Shown here: positions 1-4,642 of the stretch, one piece after another
Layout: every line of letters begins with the position of its first letter
How positions within the stretch are numbered: the first letter of the stretch is position 1
Source: a virus
Virus record (IMG/VR): IMGVR_UViG_3300020468_000066
Span: 1-25,399 of that record
Reading direction: 5' to 3' (one strand)
Length of the DNA stretch: 25,399 nucleotides
Notes under the pieces: model-generated
What the model was told of the DNA's origin: nothing
Database searches by the model: none
The model's input: the letters and a program-made list of their open reading frames with translations, nothing else
Translations under genes and position numbers: made by a program

Positions 1-99
1 CAAATCAAGAAAGATTTGAAGAAACACCCAACAGGCACACCATTACGTAAGAGAGATAGAATAGATGTCAAGGAAGATACTAAACGTAAAGGAAAGTAA
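1..99 (+). CDS. 3' end of a small unknown protein (partial)
   Basis: An open frame enters from the left edge and stops with TAA at 97-99, giving the last 32 residues of a protein. The visible tail is strongly basic (many Lys/Arg, including KKDLKKHP and LRKRDR) with no recognisable domain. The next gene starts inside it at 65, a 35-base overlap of the kind common in compact phage genomes. Function unknown; a nucleic-acid-binding basic tail is only a guess from composition. Confidence 0.5.
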   Translation, partial: QIKKDLKKHPTGTPLRKRDRIDVKEDTKRKGK

Positions 100-310
100 T
101 ACAGCACCATTATTTCCTTCATTCACATTTACTGAAGAAGAACTACAGTGTTTACGAGTGTGCTTACAAAATGCACCTTGCCCTTATGACATAGGCAAGA
201 AGAAACTAGTATCAACATTAGAGGATAAGATAGGATTACCAATTAAACCAAAGGTAGAACCAATGGAACTACCCAAGTATGATTTAACTAAGTATGGAAT
301 AGATCCATGA
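65..310 (+). CDS. Hypothetical protein, 81 aa
   Basis: ATG start preceded by a purine-rich AAGAGAG stretch; the frame is open to TGA at 308-310. The protein has a mid-segment with three cysteines (ELQCLRVCLQNAPCPYD, about residues 26-42) and a Lys/Pro-rich C-terminus ending in YDLTKYGIDP. No signal peptide or membrane segment is visible. It overlaps the upstream gene by 35 bases, so it probably belongs to an operon that begins left of the window. I do not recognise the family. The spaced cysteines might bind metal, but there is no clear zinc motif. Confidence 0.6.
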   Translation: MSRKILNVKESNTAPLFPSFTFTEEELQCLRVCLQNAPCPYDIGKKKLVSTLEDKIGLPIKPKVEPMELPKYDLTKYGIDP

Positions 311-357
311 TATTTCTATTAGGACTACATGTAATGATATTCAATGAAGGATTTGTT

Positions 358-591
358 ATGCTTCGTCATGTATCACCAATAGCAGCACAATTACGTCAAG
401 AACTTATCAAAGACTGGGGTAAACAATGGCAACAATTACATTCAACACTTGATTGGTTATGGATAGCATTAGTTGCACTTGGCATGTACTTAGATAGTGG
501 ACATAGATGGTGGGATGCAGCATACTTATTGTTGTTTTGGGGTAGTGCTTTGATGTTCATTTACATACCTATGTGGGTGAAGGATAGTTAA
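358..591 (+). CDS. Small membrane protein, 77 aa
   Basis: The start is placed at the ATG at 358 because GAAGGA lies 6 bases upstream. An alternative ATG at 307 overlaps the previous stop and would add 17 hydrophobic residues. The protein has a short amphipathic start (HVSPIAAQLRQELIKDWGKQ) followed by two hydrophobic helices, roughly LDWLWIALVALGMYL and AAYLLLFWGSALMFIYIPMW, separated by a short charged turn. It is therefore likely a two-pass inner-membrane protein of the host cell. Function is unknown; small phage membrane proteins often act in lysis timing or superinfection exclusion, but nothing here decides between them. A 7-bp hairpin (582-588/596-602) overlaps its stop codon and has no T-tract. 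Confidence 0.65.
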   Translation: MLRHVSPIAAQLRQELIKDWGKQWQQLHSTLDWLWIALVALGMYLDSGHRWWDAAYLLLFWGSALMFIYIPMWVKDS

Positions 592-639
592 GGATACTAT
601 CCATTCCACACCGTTATCCGCACACTGCAATGACTGAGT

Positions 640-670
640 TTTTCCACAGTTTTAGAGGTGTTGTGGAAAA
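640..670. repeat. Inverted pair of DnaA-box-like 9-mers, copy 1
   Basis: TTTTCCACA at 640-648 faces its exact complement TGTGGAAAA at 662-670 with a 13-base spacer; flanking bases extend the match to roughly 11 bp per arm. TTTTCCACA is one base from the E. coli DnaA box TTATCCACA and matches the DnaA-box form reported in cyanobacteria. A near-match TTATCCGCA lies at 614-622. It could equally be a stem-loop or operator. Confidence 0.55.
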
Positions 671-956
671 CTTTTGAAATCATTAAAAAAATATAGGTAA
701 GGTGCTCTCACGATGCTGTCTAAGCCTGCCACCTACCGAACGATTTGTCAACCCTCTGAAACACTCTGTAACAATCCGAGGACACTTCAGGAACTGGCAC
801 AAGGTACGCCCCAAACCCCTGAAAGTCTGTTATTATTAAAACATGGACATCAGAGAAACTGAGAAAACTCACTTTTTTACTTTTTTGAGTTTTTTATAAA
901 CTTATAAAAGTTAAATTTATGACTTTTTCAGTTTTTGGGAGTTCTTATTTAATGAC

Positions 957-988
957 TTTTCCACATATTTACTAAAACCTGTGGAAAA
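957..988. repeat. Inverted pair of DnaA-box-like 9-mers, copy 2
   Basis: TTTTCCACA at 957-965 and TGTGGAAAA at 980-988 repeat the arrangement of the pair at 640-670 with a 14-base spacer, 317 bases further on and just upstream of the gene at 1021. The spacer sequence differs, so the arms are what is conserved. A single further TGTGGAAAA occurs at 2969-2977. Confidence 0.55.
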
Positions 989-1020
989 CTCTTCTATTCA
1001 TTCATTTATTCACAAAAAAC

Positions 1021-1263
1021 ATGGCTATTTACTCAAATTTTGAATCTACAGCTGTAAAATCTATTGAAACACTGCCAAATACAGTAAAAGTAGTATATAA
1101 TACTAATGAAAGTAAAGAATATGCATTTGACTGTGAAAATGTACTAGATTTTGCTAATGAACTATGTGCAGTCCTTGTTGATCAAGAATTGGGACGCTCT
1201 GGGGGATCTGTTGGTCGCTTCTTGCATCGCAGCATCTCTGATTCAGTGCTCACACCCCAATAA
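1021..1263 (+). CDS. KTSC-like small protein, 80 aa
   Basis: The ATG lies after an A-rich stretch with no clear Shine-Dalgarno; the frame ends with TAA at 1261-1263. Residues 8-50 (STAVKSIETLPNTVKVVYN then a short acidic loop and EYAFDC) resemble the KTSC domain layout: a Ser/Ile start, two short beta strands and an aromatic strand followed by a helix (VLDFANELCAVLVDQ). The C-terminal 25 residues are Gly/Ser/Arg-rich and look disordered. KTSC domains are small and of unsettled function in phages and bacteria. The resemblance is by eye and moderate. It sits directly downstream of the second DnaA-box-like pair. Confidence 0.6.
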   Translation: MAIYSNFESTAVKSIETLPNTVKVVYNTNESKEYAFDCENVLDFANELCAVLVDQELGRSGGSVGRFLHRSISDSVLTPQ

Positions 1264-1290
1264 ATAAAGACAGTTTAGTAAACTTGCCAC
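1259..1290 (+). promoter_or_regulatory. Possible late promoter plus dyad
   Basis: AATAAATA at 1259-1266 resembles the T4-type late promoter and overlaps the stop of the KTSC-like gene. It is followed by a dyad AGTTT-AGT-AAACT (1272-1284) and TTGCCA (1284-1289), related to the elements of the downstream cassettes. No TATAAT box lies at the expected distance, so this may be a decayed or variant cassette. Confidence 0.35.
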
Positions 1291-1297
1291 CTGAACT

Positions 1298-1459
1298 ATG
1301 CCACGGCGTAAGAATATCAATTCCTCTGATGTTTCATTGGAGGAATCTGATCAATATCTAAAGGATCAAGGATTTGAAGTCAACAATGCAAAGAGAGGTA
1401 AGAAGAAAAGAATAGCAAAGTATAAGAAAGAAAGCAGCTGGCAGGAGGACAGATATTAA
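1298..1459 (+). CDS. Basic small protein, 53 aa
   Basis: ATG to TAA (1457-1459). The protein starts MPRRKNINSSDVSLEESDQ, has a short acidic middle, and a very basic C-terminal half (AKRGKKKRIAKYKKESSWQ). It lacks cysteines and membrane segments. The composition suggests an RNA- or DNA-binding small protein, but no family is recognised. Its stop codon lies inside the dyad of the first terminator-promoter cassette (1448-1503), as for the other genes in this array. Confidence 0.55.
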   Translation: MPRRKNINSSDVSLEESDQYLKDQGFEVNNAKRGKKKRIAKYKKESSWQEDRY

Positions 1460-1503
1460 ACTGTCACACACCCCCTTTACAGGGGGTTTTTTATTGCTAT
1501 AAT
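1448..1503 (+). promoter_or_regulatory. Terminator-promoter cassette 1
   Basis: Dyad GACAG (1448-1452)/CTGTC (1461-1465), then hairpin CCCCCT/AGGGGG, then TATAAT at 1498-1503. The hexamer TTTACA (1476-1481) inside the hairpin could serve as a -35 element with a 16-base spacer. The dyad centre (1456.5) is 41.5 bp upstream of the -10 box. The upstream gene's stop codon is inside the dyad. Confidence 0.7.
1470..1493 (+). terminator. Rho-independent terminator
   Basis: A 6-bp GC-rich stem CCCCCT/AGGGGG (1471-1476/1481-1486) with a TTAC loop, extended by one A-T pair, is followed by TTTTTT. It ends the transcript of the 53-aa gene and at the same time overlaps the next promoter. Confidence 0.8.
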
Positions 1504-1565
1504 GAATATGGGAAACAAATGCTACGGTATTTTGTTTCTCGCACCTAATCTACGATCCTCTCTAA

Positions 1566-1697
1566 ATGAAAGTTTCTCTTAAGAACACTAAAGCAGAATT
1601 ATTTGATGCAGTTCTCAAGAATGACACATACAGACAAGAAAGAAATGCACTTGCATGGATTCTAAGCTTTGTCTCTGTATGGGCGATCCTATTCTAA
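1566..1697 (+). CDS. Small single-pass membrane protein, 43 aa
   Basis: ATG at 1566, stop TAA at 1695-1697 directly before the next dyad. The N-terminal half is polar and helical (KNTKAELFDAVLKNDTYRQERNA) and the C-terminal 15 residues are hydrophobic (AWILSFVSVWAILF), consistent with a tail-anchored single-pass membrane protein. No Shine-Dalgarno is visible; the predicted leader from the TATAAT at 1498 is about 56 bases. A 24-codon frame starting at 1508 overlaps it and is considered unlikely to be the gene. Function unknown. Confidence 0.55.
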   Translation: MKVSLKNTKAELFDAVLKNDTYRQERNALAWILSFVSVWAILF

Positions 1698-1755
1698 CCA
1701 GTTTACAAACTGTCCACTAAGCACCCCACTAGGTGCTTTTTTCATGTATTATAAT
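1698..1755 (+). promoter_or_regulatory. Terminator-promoter cassette 2
   Basis: Perfect dyad CAGTTT-AC-AAACTG (1699-1712), hairpin AGCACC/GGTGCT, and -10 box TATTAT (1747-1752; overlapping TATAAT 1750-1755). The dyad centre to the TATTAT hexamer is 41.5 bp. The expected transcription start coincides with the ATG at 1759, implying a leaderless message. Confidence 0.7.
1720..1742 (+). terminator. Rho-independent terminator
   Basis: Stem AGCACC (1720-1725)/GGTGCT (1732-1737), 6-base loop, and a run of six T ending at 1742. It terminates the 43-aa gene's transcript just ahead of the next -10 box. Confidence 0.75.
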
Positions 1756-1758
1756 AAT

Positions 1759-1941
1759 ATGAATACAAACACCAAAGCATTAAGAGTTTTTAAACTCACA
1801 GACAATCAAGTCTCTATGATGTGTGAATCTATCATGTTTGCATATGAAATGGACATTGAAGAGCGTAACGAATGGGATTCAGATGAATTCAGTTCTATGA
1901 TTGACGAAGTTGTCAACTCTTACAAGGAGAATGTATTATGA
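1759..1941 (+). CDS. Acidic small protein, 60 aa
   Basis: The start is taken as the ATG at 1759 because the open frame upstream runs through the terminator and promoter. The protein begins MNTNTKALRVFKLTDNQVS and continues as predicted helices rich in Asp/Glu (MDIEERNEWDSDEFSSMIDEVV). It has no cysteine cluster or membrane segment. TGA at 1939-1941 overlaps the next ATG (ATGA), so the two genes are probably translationally coupled. The -10 box TATTAT at 1747-1752 puts the transcription start at about the first base of the ATG. Family not recognised. Confidence 0.65.
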   Translation: MNTNTKALRVFKLTDNQVSMMCESIMFAYEMDIEERNEWDSDEFSSMIDEVVNSYKENVL

Positions 1942-2135
1942 CTCAAGATTACAAACAACAAATTGAACTTGATGGTTACATCAATATCTGGGAAGTAATA
2001 CCAGAGGATGAGCATAACCATATTTCTAACAAGATATGGGAAGCACTTGACAGAGCAGGTATTACATTATCTCAAGATGCTGAATTATCAGTTAGAGTGT
2101 ATGATACTATTAGTAACAATGCAACCAGTTCATAA
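1938..2135 (+). CDS. Small protein, 65 aa
   Basis: ATG overlaps the previous stop and is preceded by AAGGAG (1924-1929), a strong ribosome binding site 8 bases away. The protein is acidic and probably mixed alpha/beta (LDGYINIWEVIPEDEHNH, then a helix ISNKIWEALDRAGI). Its last residues, ATSS, are encoded by the start of a 24-base repeat that also forms the end of the 45-aa gene at 2722. Function unknown; co-expressed with the 60-aa gene. Confidence 0.7.
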   Translation: MTQDYKQQIELDGYINIWEVIPEDEHNHISNKIWEALDRAGITLSQDAELSVRVYDTISNNATSS

Positions 2136-2145
2136 AGTGGCACAC
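2122..2145 (+). repeat. 24-base direct repeat, copy 1
   Basis: Identical at all 24 positions to 2846-2869. It starts CAACCAGTTCATAA and ends GTGGCACAC, includes the stop codon (2133-2135) of the upstream gene and the dyad of cassette 3, and diverges immediately outside. Confidence 0.9.
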
Positions 2146-2183
2146 ATGCGGTTGCAACTCACTGGCATCTGTGTCATTATAAT
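2125..2183 (+). promoter_or_regulatory. Terminator-promoter cassette 3
   Basis: Imperfect dyad at 2125-2140 (CCA.TT....AA.TGG), then a stem CACACATGC (2141-2149)/GCATCTGTG (2165-2173) with one C-C mismatch, then TATAAT at 2178-2183; TTGCAA at 2152-2157 may be a weak -35. Dyad centre to -10 is 45.5 bp, the only cassette off the 41.5 spacing. There is no T-tract, so termination is doubtful here. Confidence 0.6.
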
Positions 2184-2209
2184 ATTAGTTCACTCATCAC
2201 CTTTCTTTT

Positions 2210-2533
2210 ATGCGTAAAATTGAATCACAAATGACAACAGCAATCTCACGCCGTGACAATTGGTCTAAATCCAATACACAGGTTACAACAGATTCAAATG
2301 GTGATTCTAGCGTATACCTACACGGTCACAGAATCGCAACTGTTCACAGTAACAACGATATCACATTATCGTCATGCGGTTGGGAGACTGTCACAACCAA
2401 ATCTAGACTAAATGCAATCCTTGATGATTTTGCATATGGTCTACGTATTTTCCAACGTGACTGGTGCTGGTACATCGGTACTAGTGATAAGGATAAGCAA
2501 TTATTCTTTGACGGATTCAAAGTTATTCGCTAG
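2210..2533 (+). CDS. Hypothetical protein, 107 aa
   Basis: ATG 27 bases after the TATAAT box, with no Shine-Dalgarno in the short pyrimidine-rich leader; an internal ATG (residue 8) is an alternative start. The protein has an N-terminal Ser/Thr-rich segment, then alternating strands (SSVYLHGHRIATVHSNNDITLSS), and an aromatic C-terminal part (DFAYGLRIFQRDWCWYIG) ending in FFDGFKVIR. It appears to be a compact soluble beta-rich domain. I do not recognise the family. A strong terminator follows at 2567. Confidence 0.7.
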   Translation: MRKIESQMTTAISRRDNWSKSNTQVTTDSNGDSSVYLHGHRIATVHSNNDITLSSCGWETVTTKSRLNAILDDFAYGLRIFQRDWCWYIGTSDKDKQLFFDGFKVIR

Positions 2534-2566
2534 AATGTAAGAGAGACTGAGACAATATACCGCTTA

Positions 2567-2598
2567 GGTCCCCTGAGTATTCAGGGGATCTATTTTTT
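2567..2598 (+). terminator. Rho-independent terminator
   Basis: Stem TCCCCTGA (2569-2576)/TCAGGGGA (2581-2588) with a GTAT loop, followed by TCTATTTTTTAT. It is the strongest terminator in the early region. Confidence 0.85.
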
Positions 2599-2657
2599 AT
2601 CCTTTACCTAATAACACAGTGACTGAAGCACTCATTAAGACGAGTTGTAACGATGAG

Positions 2658-2686
2658 TTGCAACTTTGGGGGTTGTATGTTATAAT
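2658..2686 (+). promoter_or_regulatory. Sigma70-like promoter
   Basis: TTGCAA (2658-2663), 17-base spacer, TATAAT (2681-2686). A stem ACTCAT/ATGAGT (about 2630-2635/2653-2658) lies upstream. This promoter lacks the dyad at the cassette distance, so it is a variant unit. The leader to the ATG at 2722 is about 29 bases. Confidence 0.65.
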
Positions 2687-2721
2687 TAGATATACATTCT
2701 TTCGTAGAAGGAAATCCAGCC

Positions 2722-2859
2722 ATGCATAAGATCCTAACTTTTAAAGAGTACCTAGAAGGGGAACTCAAGTATTATGATGAGCACCCCGAAGAAGAAGAGA
2801 TTGAAGCCCATACTAACGGATCAAGCTGCCTGGATGTTGACTATTCAACCAGTTCATAA
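2722..2859 (+). CDS. Very acidic small protein, 45 aa
   Basis: ATG preceded by AGAAGGAAA (AAGGA 9 bases upstream) and TATAAT at 2681. The protein has an N-terminal helix (MHKILTFKEYLEGELKYYDE) and a highly acidic middle (HPEEEEIEAH), ending STSS. The stop codon lies in the second copy of the 24-base repeat, so its C-terminus is shared with the cassette. Acidic small early proteins in phages are often inhibitors or DNA mimics, but no specific role can be assigned. Confidence 0.65.
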   Translation: MHKILTFKEYLEGELKYYDEHPEEEEIEAHTNGSSCLDVDYSTSS

Positions 2860-2869
2860 AGTGGCACAC
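2846..2869 (+). repeat. 24-base direct repeat, copy 2
   Basis: Exact copy of 2122-2145. It again spans an upstream stop codon (2857-2859) and a cassette dyad, 724 bases from copy 1. Confidence 0.9.
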
Positions 2870-2903
2870 TCATTCCCCATTGATAGGTAGAATGAGTTAT
2901 ATT
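2849..2903 (+). promoter_or_regulatory. Terminator-promoter cassette 4
   Basis: Imperfect dyad 2849-2864, perfect 8-bp stem ACTCATTC (2868-2875)/GAATGAGT (2890-2897), and TATATT at 2898-2903 (alternative TATAAG 2903-2908). Dyad centre to TATATT is 41.5 bp. It would drive a transcript starting near 2910, at the left arm of the structured leader. Confidence 0.6.
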
Positions 2904-3064
2904 ATAAGAGTGGAAGACAACGCAAGGCAGGGGTGAGAAACAATTCAGGAGCATCTTTGATTGCACACTGTGGAAAACTTCTCTTTATGTTTGGAGACCT
3001 CTTGTACTCACGGTAACTCATCCGTTATAAAAATATGAGTTTTGAAGATGTCTTCCACTCTTAT
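2904..3064 (+). ncRNA. Candidate structured leader or small RNA closed by a 16-bp inverted repeat
   Basis: Positions 2904-2919 are perfectly complementary to 3049-3064. With a predicted start near 2910, the RNA keeps at least 10 bp of this closing stem. Inside are a 7-bp hairpin AACTCAT (3015-3021)/ATGAGTT (3035-3041), a GTGAG (2933-2937)/CTCAC (3007-3011) helix and small stems, so a multi-branch fold of about 150 bases is possible. No gene is seen inside. The following gene starts 18 bases after the right arm, so this is either its 5' leader or a separate small RNA; the right arm is followed by a T-rich but not classical tail. It matches no RNA family that I can identify by eye. Confidence 0.45.
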
Positions 3065-3081
3065 TCTTTACAATTCAGTTT

Positions 3082-3261
3082 ATGTCATTTTTCAAGCACG
3101 TCAAACTTCATGAGTACGATATAACAGACCTTGGCATTATGCAAGCATGTTATGATGAACTAGTCGCAGATGGTAACAACAGCGATGAAAAGCAATTACG
3201 TATTCTAGCACGTGCTATGAGAGAAGAGTTCAAAGATTACATGCGACCTCTATTCGCATAG
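3082..3261 (+). CDS. Small protein, 59 aa
   Basis: ATG after a T-rich leader with no strong Shine-Dalgarno, stop TAG at 3259-3261 directly before the next dyad. The protein is mostly helical: MSFFKHVKLHEYDITDLGIM, then QACYDELVADGNNSDEKQL and LRILARAMREEFKDYMRPLF. It has one cysteine and balanced charge. Translation may be influenced by the structured leader at 2904-3064, whose right arm lies 18 bases upstream. Not recognised. Confidence 0.65.
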   Translation: MSFFKHVKLHEYDITDLGIMQACYDELVADGNNSDEKQLRILARAMREEFKDYMRPLFA

Positions 3262-3317
3262 ACCAGTTTTCAAACTGTCCACTATTCCCCCATTTGGGGG
3301 CAATGGGTGGTTATAAT
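3262..3317 (+). promoter_or_regulatory. Terminator-promoter cassette 5
   Basis: Perfect dyad CAGTTT-TC-AAACTG (3264-3277), hairpin CCCCC (3287-3291)/GGGGG (3296-3300), and TATAAT (3312-3317), 41.5 bp from the dyad centre. The transcription start should fall on or next to the A of the ATG at 3324. There is no T-tract after the hairpin. Confidence 0.7.
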
Positions 3318-3323
3318 GTGTAT

Positions 3324-3503
3324 ATGAACGAAACACATTTCAACGAGTTCTATCCCCAACTTACTCAAAAGGGATACACACACAGAGAGGTTACTACTTC
3401 AAAGACAGTTGAAGAAGTGCCACAGTGGTATCTTGACAGATACGGCAATACAACATATAATGAATATGTTGAACACCTTTCAGATTATCTCAACGGACTT
3501 TAA
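3324..3503 (+). CDS. Small protein, 59 aa (probably leaderless)
   Basis: The ATG at 3324 is 12 bases from the first base of the TATAAT box, so transcription and translation should start at the same place. An in-frame TTG at 3294 lies in the hairpin and is rejected as the start. The protein is polar and aromatic (MNETHFNEFYPQLTQKGYTH, VPQWYLDRYGNTTYNEYVEHL). No family is recognised. It is followed 3 bases later by the next gene, so it heads a four-gene operon (3324-4104). Confidence 0.65.
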   Translation: MNETHFNEFYPQLTQKGYTHREVTTSKTVEEVPQWYLDRYGNTTYNEYVEHLSDYLNGL

Positions 3504-3506
3504 ATC

Positions 3507-3686
3507 ATGAGTACACTTCATCACGAGTCCTTACTTGAAACATGCTTTGACGAAGCATGGGAGAATTTCAGGACTCACAACAAGTTAACCGAAGACGAAT
3601 TAAATTGGTTAACTAACAACACTCTAGGCACAATAGATGCTATAGAGAAACAAGCACAAAGACTCTTTGAGGGTTTGTGCCAATGA
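3507..3686 (+). CDS. Small helical protein, 59 aa
   Basis: ATG three bases after the previous stop; TGA at 3684-3686 overlaps the next ATG. The sequence is helical and acidic (ESLLETCFDEAWENFRTHN, LTEDELNWLTNNTLGTIDAI), with two cysteines and no membrane segment. It is the second gene of the operon begun by the leaderless gene at 3324. Function unknown. Confidence 0.65.
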   Translation: MSTLHHESLLETCFDEAWENFRTHNKLTEDELNWLTNNTLGTIDAIEKQAQRLFEGLCQ

Positions 3687-3838
3687 GAATTTTAGAACTC
3701 ACAGAGAAACAAGAGGAAGCACTTGCTTCCTGTCTTGTCATGATCGCTGACCTAGGGGTTCCCGATCATATAGATGAAAAATCTTTTCATGAACTGTTTG
3801 ACACAGTAACCGAACCAGCACCTTGGGATTACAAATGA
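3683..3838 (+). CDS. Small protein, 51 aa
   Basis: Start and stop both overlap neighbouring genes by ATGA, implying translational coupling. The N-terminus MRILELTEKQEEALASCLVM forms a likely amphipathic helix, followed by IADLGVPDHIDEKSFHELFDTV and a short aromatic tail (EPAPWDYK). The layout resembles small phage early regulators, but no family is recognisable. Confidence 0.65.
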   Translation: MRILELTEKQEEALASCLVMIADLGVPDHIDEKSFHELFDTVTEPAPWDYK

Positions 3839-4104
3839 TTTTATCAAGACAGCAAAGAACCGAACTCACAGAGCAATTTGTTGAAATTGTGGTGGATAAC
3901 ATGTCGGAAGAAGTTCTCGTATCCTATGCACAGGAGATGATGACAGAAAATTGTGATCATTTAATGCAACAAGAATTAAAAGAAATGGTTCTCTTATATG
4001 ATGAGGAACTATGGGACGAATTAGTGGAGAATGTCCATACTACCACGTATGGTCTAGAAGTGGGCGAATCAATTTCATTTCCTGTCCACAATCCAGACAG
4101 TTAA
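3835..4104 (+). CDS. Acidic helical protein, 89 aa
   Basis: ATG at 3835 overlaps the upstream TGA; an in-frame upstream TTG at 3823 is less likely. The protein is strongly acidic and almost all helix: MILSRQQRTELTEQFVEIVV, NMSEEVLVSYAQEMMTENCD, QQELKEMVLLYDEELWDELV, then a strand-like tail (TTYGLEVGESISFPVHNPDS). It is the last gene of the four-gene operon; its stop (4102-4104) lies within the next dyad. Function unknown; the C-terminal GESISFPV motif is common in small phage proteins but not diagnostic. Confidence 0.7.
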   Translation: MILSRQQRTELTEQFVEIVVDNMSEEVLVSYAQEMMTENCDHLMQQELKEMVLLYDEELWDELVENVHTTTYGLEVGESISFPVHNPDS

Positions 4105-4151
4105 CAAACTGGTACACTCATTGCCCCACTCATGGTCAGGCGATGTATAAT
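4098..4151 (+). promoter_or_regulatory. Terminator-promoter cassette 6
   Basis: Dyad CAGTT-AACA-AACTG (4098-4111), stem CATTGCC (4119-4125)/GGCGATG (4139-4145, one G-T pair), then TATAAT (4146-4151) with no gap. Dyad centre to -10 is 41.5 bp. TTGCCC (4121-4126) may act as a weak -35. Confidence 0.7.
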
Positions 4152-4178
4152 TAAAGAGTACACCACACAGGAGACCAT

Positions 4179-4484
4179 TTGAAAAGACTTGAACTAATCA
4201 TGGGTCGCAACATTCCCGATAACGGAACTGTTACCGATAGCATGATGAACGATTTCATCAAACGTGAGGTCATGCCACATTTTGAATATGGCACGTTCAT
4301 AGATGGCGAAGGTCTCTGGAAGGGTGAACTTGAGAACACCAAGATTTTTTATCTTGAGTGTCCAGATAATGAGGTTGAAGATCATCTCCTCTCTATGCAC
4401 TGCATCGCAGCAGCATATAAGAAACAATTCAGACAAGATTCTGTATTGATTTCCACAGTCCAAACAAACGCAGTTTTTAACTAA
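4179..4484 (+). CDS. DUF3574-like protein, 101 aa
   Basis: A TTG start is chosen because AGGAG (4169-4173) lies 5 bases upstream; the first ATG is codon 8. The sequence fits the DUF3574 pattern as I know it: NIPDNGTVTDSMMNDFIKRE near residues 11-30 (polar turn followed by a helix), VMPHFEYGTFIDGEGLWKG at 31-49 (a strand with a conserved Gly-rich turn), and a C-terminal helix plus strand with IAAAYKKQFRQDSVLISTVQ near 76-95. The family's biochemical function is not established. It stands between cassettes 6 and 7 with one downstream partner, so it is probably expressed early. Confidence 0.65.
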   Translation: MKRLELIMGRNIPDNGTVTDSMMNDFIKREVMPHFEYGTFIDGEGLWKGELENTKIFYLECPDNEVEDHLLSMHCIAAAYKKQFRQDSVLISTVQTNAVFN

Positions 4485-4642
4485 TGACTTCTTCTACTTC
4501 AACCGCTATTAGATATTGGACTGATTACGATCAGTTCAACCCTAGGCGTATCACGTTCAACACTTATGCTAAGGCGTTGGACATGCTCACATTCTATAAG
4601 GGTGCTGGTATCAGGTGCGAACTTCTTCCACCTGGTCTGTGA
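4484..4642 (+). CDS. Small protein, 52 aa
   Basis: ATG overlaps the last base of the DUF3574-like gene's TAA. The protein starts MTSSTSTAIRYWTDYDQFNP and continues RRITFNTYAKALDMLTFYKGAGIRCELLPPGL: a short strand, a helix and a strand. The stop TGA (4640-4642) is within the dyad of cassette 7. Co-transcribed with the DUF3574-like protein; function unknown. Confidence 0.65.
   Translation: MTSSTSTAIRYWTDYDQFNPRRITFNTYAKALDMLTFYKGAGIRCELLPPGL

Larger units (their letters stand above)
592..1020 (+). other. Long non-coding stretch with stem-loops and AT-rich core
   Basis: No convincing gene is seen in these 429 bases. They begin with the right arm of a hairpin (582-588/596-602), then an inverted pair of TTTTCCACA 9-mers. 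About 690-830 has less A/T and two possible stems: GGTA(a)GGTG near 696-704 with CACCTACC near 732-739, and ACTTCAGG near 783-790 with CCTG(a)AAGT near 821-829. About 850-960 is very T-rich with repeated ACTTTTT runs. A second inverted 9-mer pair follows just before the next gene. The arrangement suggests either a structured RNA or a replication/regulatory locus. Confidence 0.5.

Noticed and set aside
592-1020. tRNA or tmRNA gene in the non-coding stretch
   Set aside because: No cloverleaf, T-loop GTTCGAATC-like sequence or CCA end could be found.
1508-1582. 24-codon frame starting just after TATAAT of cassette 1
   Set aside because: It overlaps the better supported 43-aa gene, shows no pattern, and its ATG would precede the predicted transcription start.
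2008-2217. + strand frame overlapping the 65-aa gene and cassette 3
   Set aside because: It has no ribosome site and runs through the promoter hairpin; the 65-aa frame has AAGGAG and start/stop coupling.
4194-4463. Minus-strand frame opposite the DUF3574-like gene
   Set aside because: The + strand frame has a family resemblance, a Shine-Dalgarno and a promoter; the antisense frame has none.
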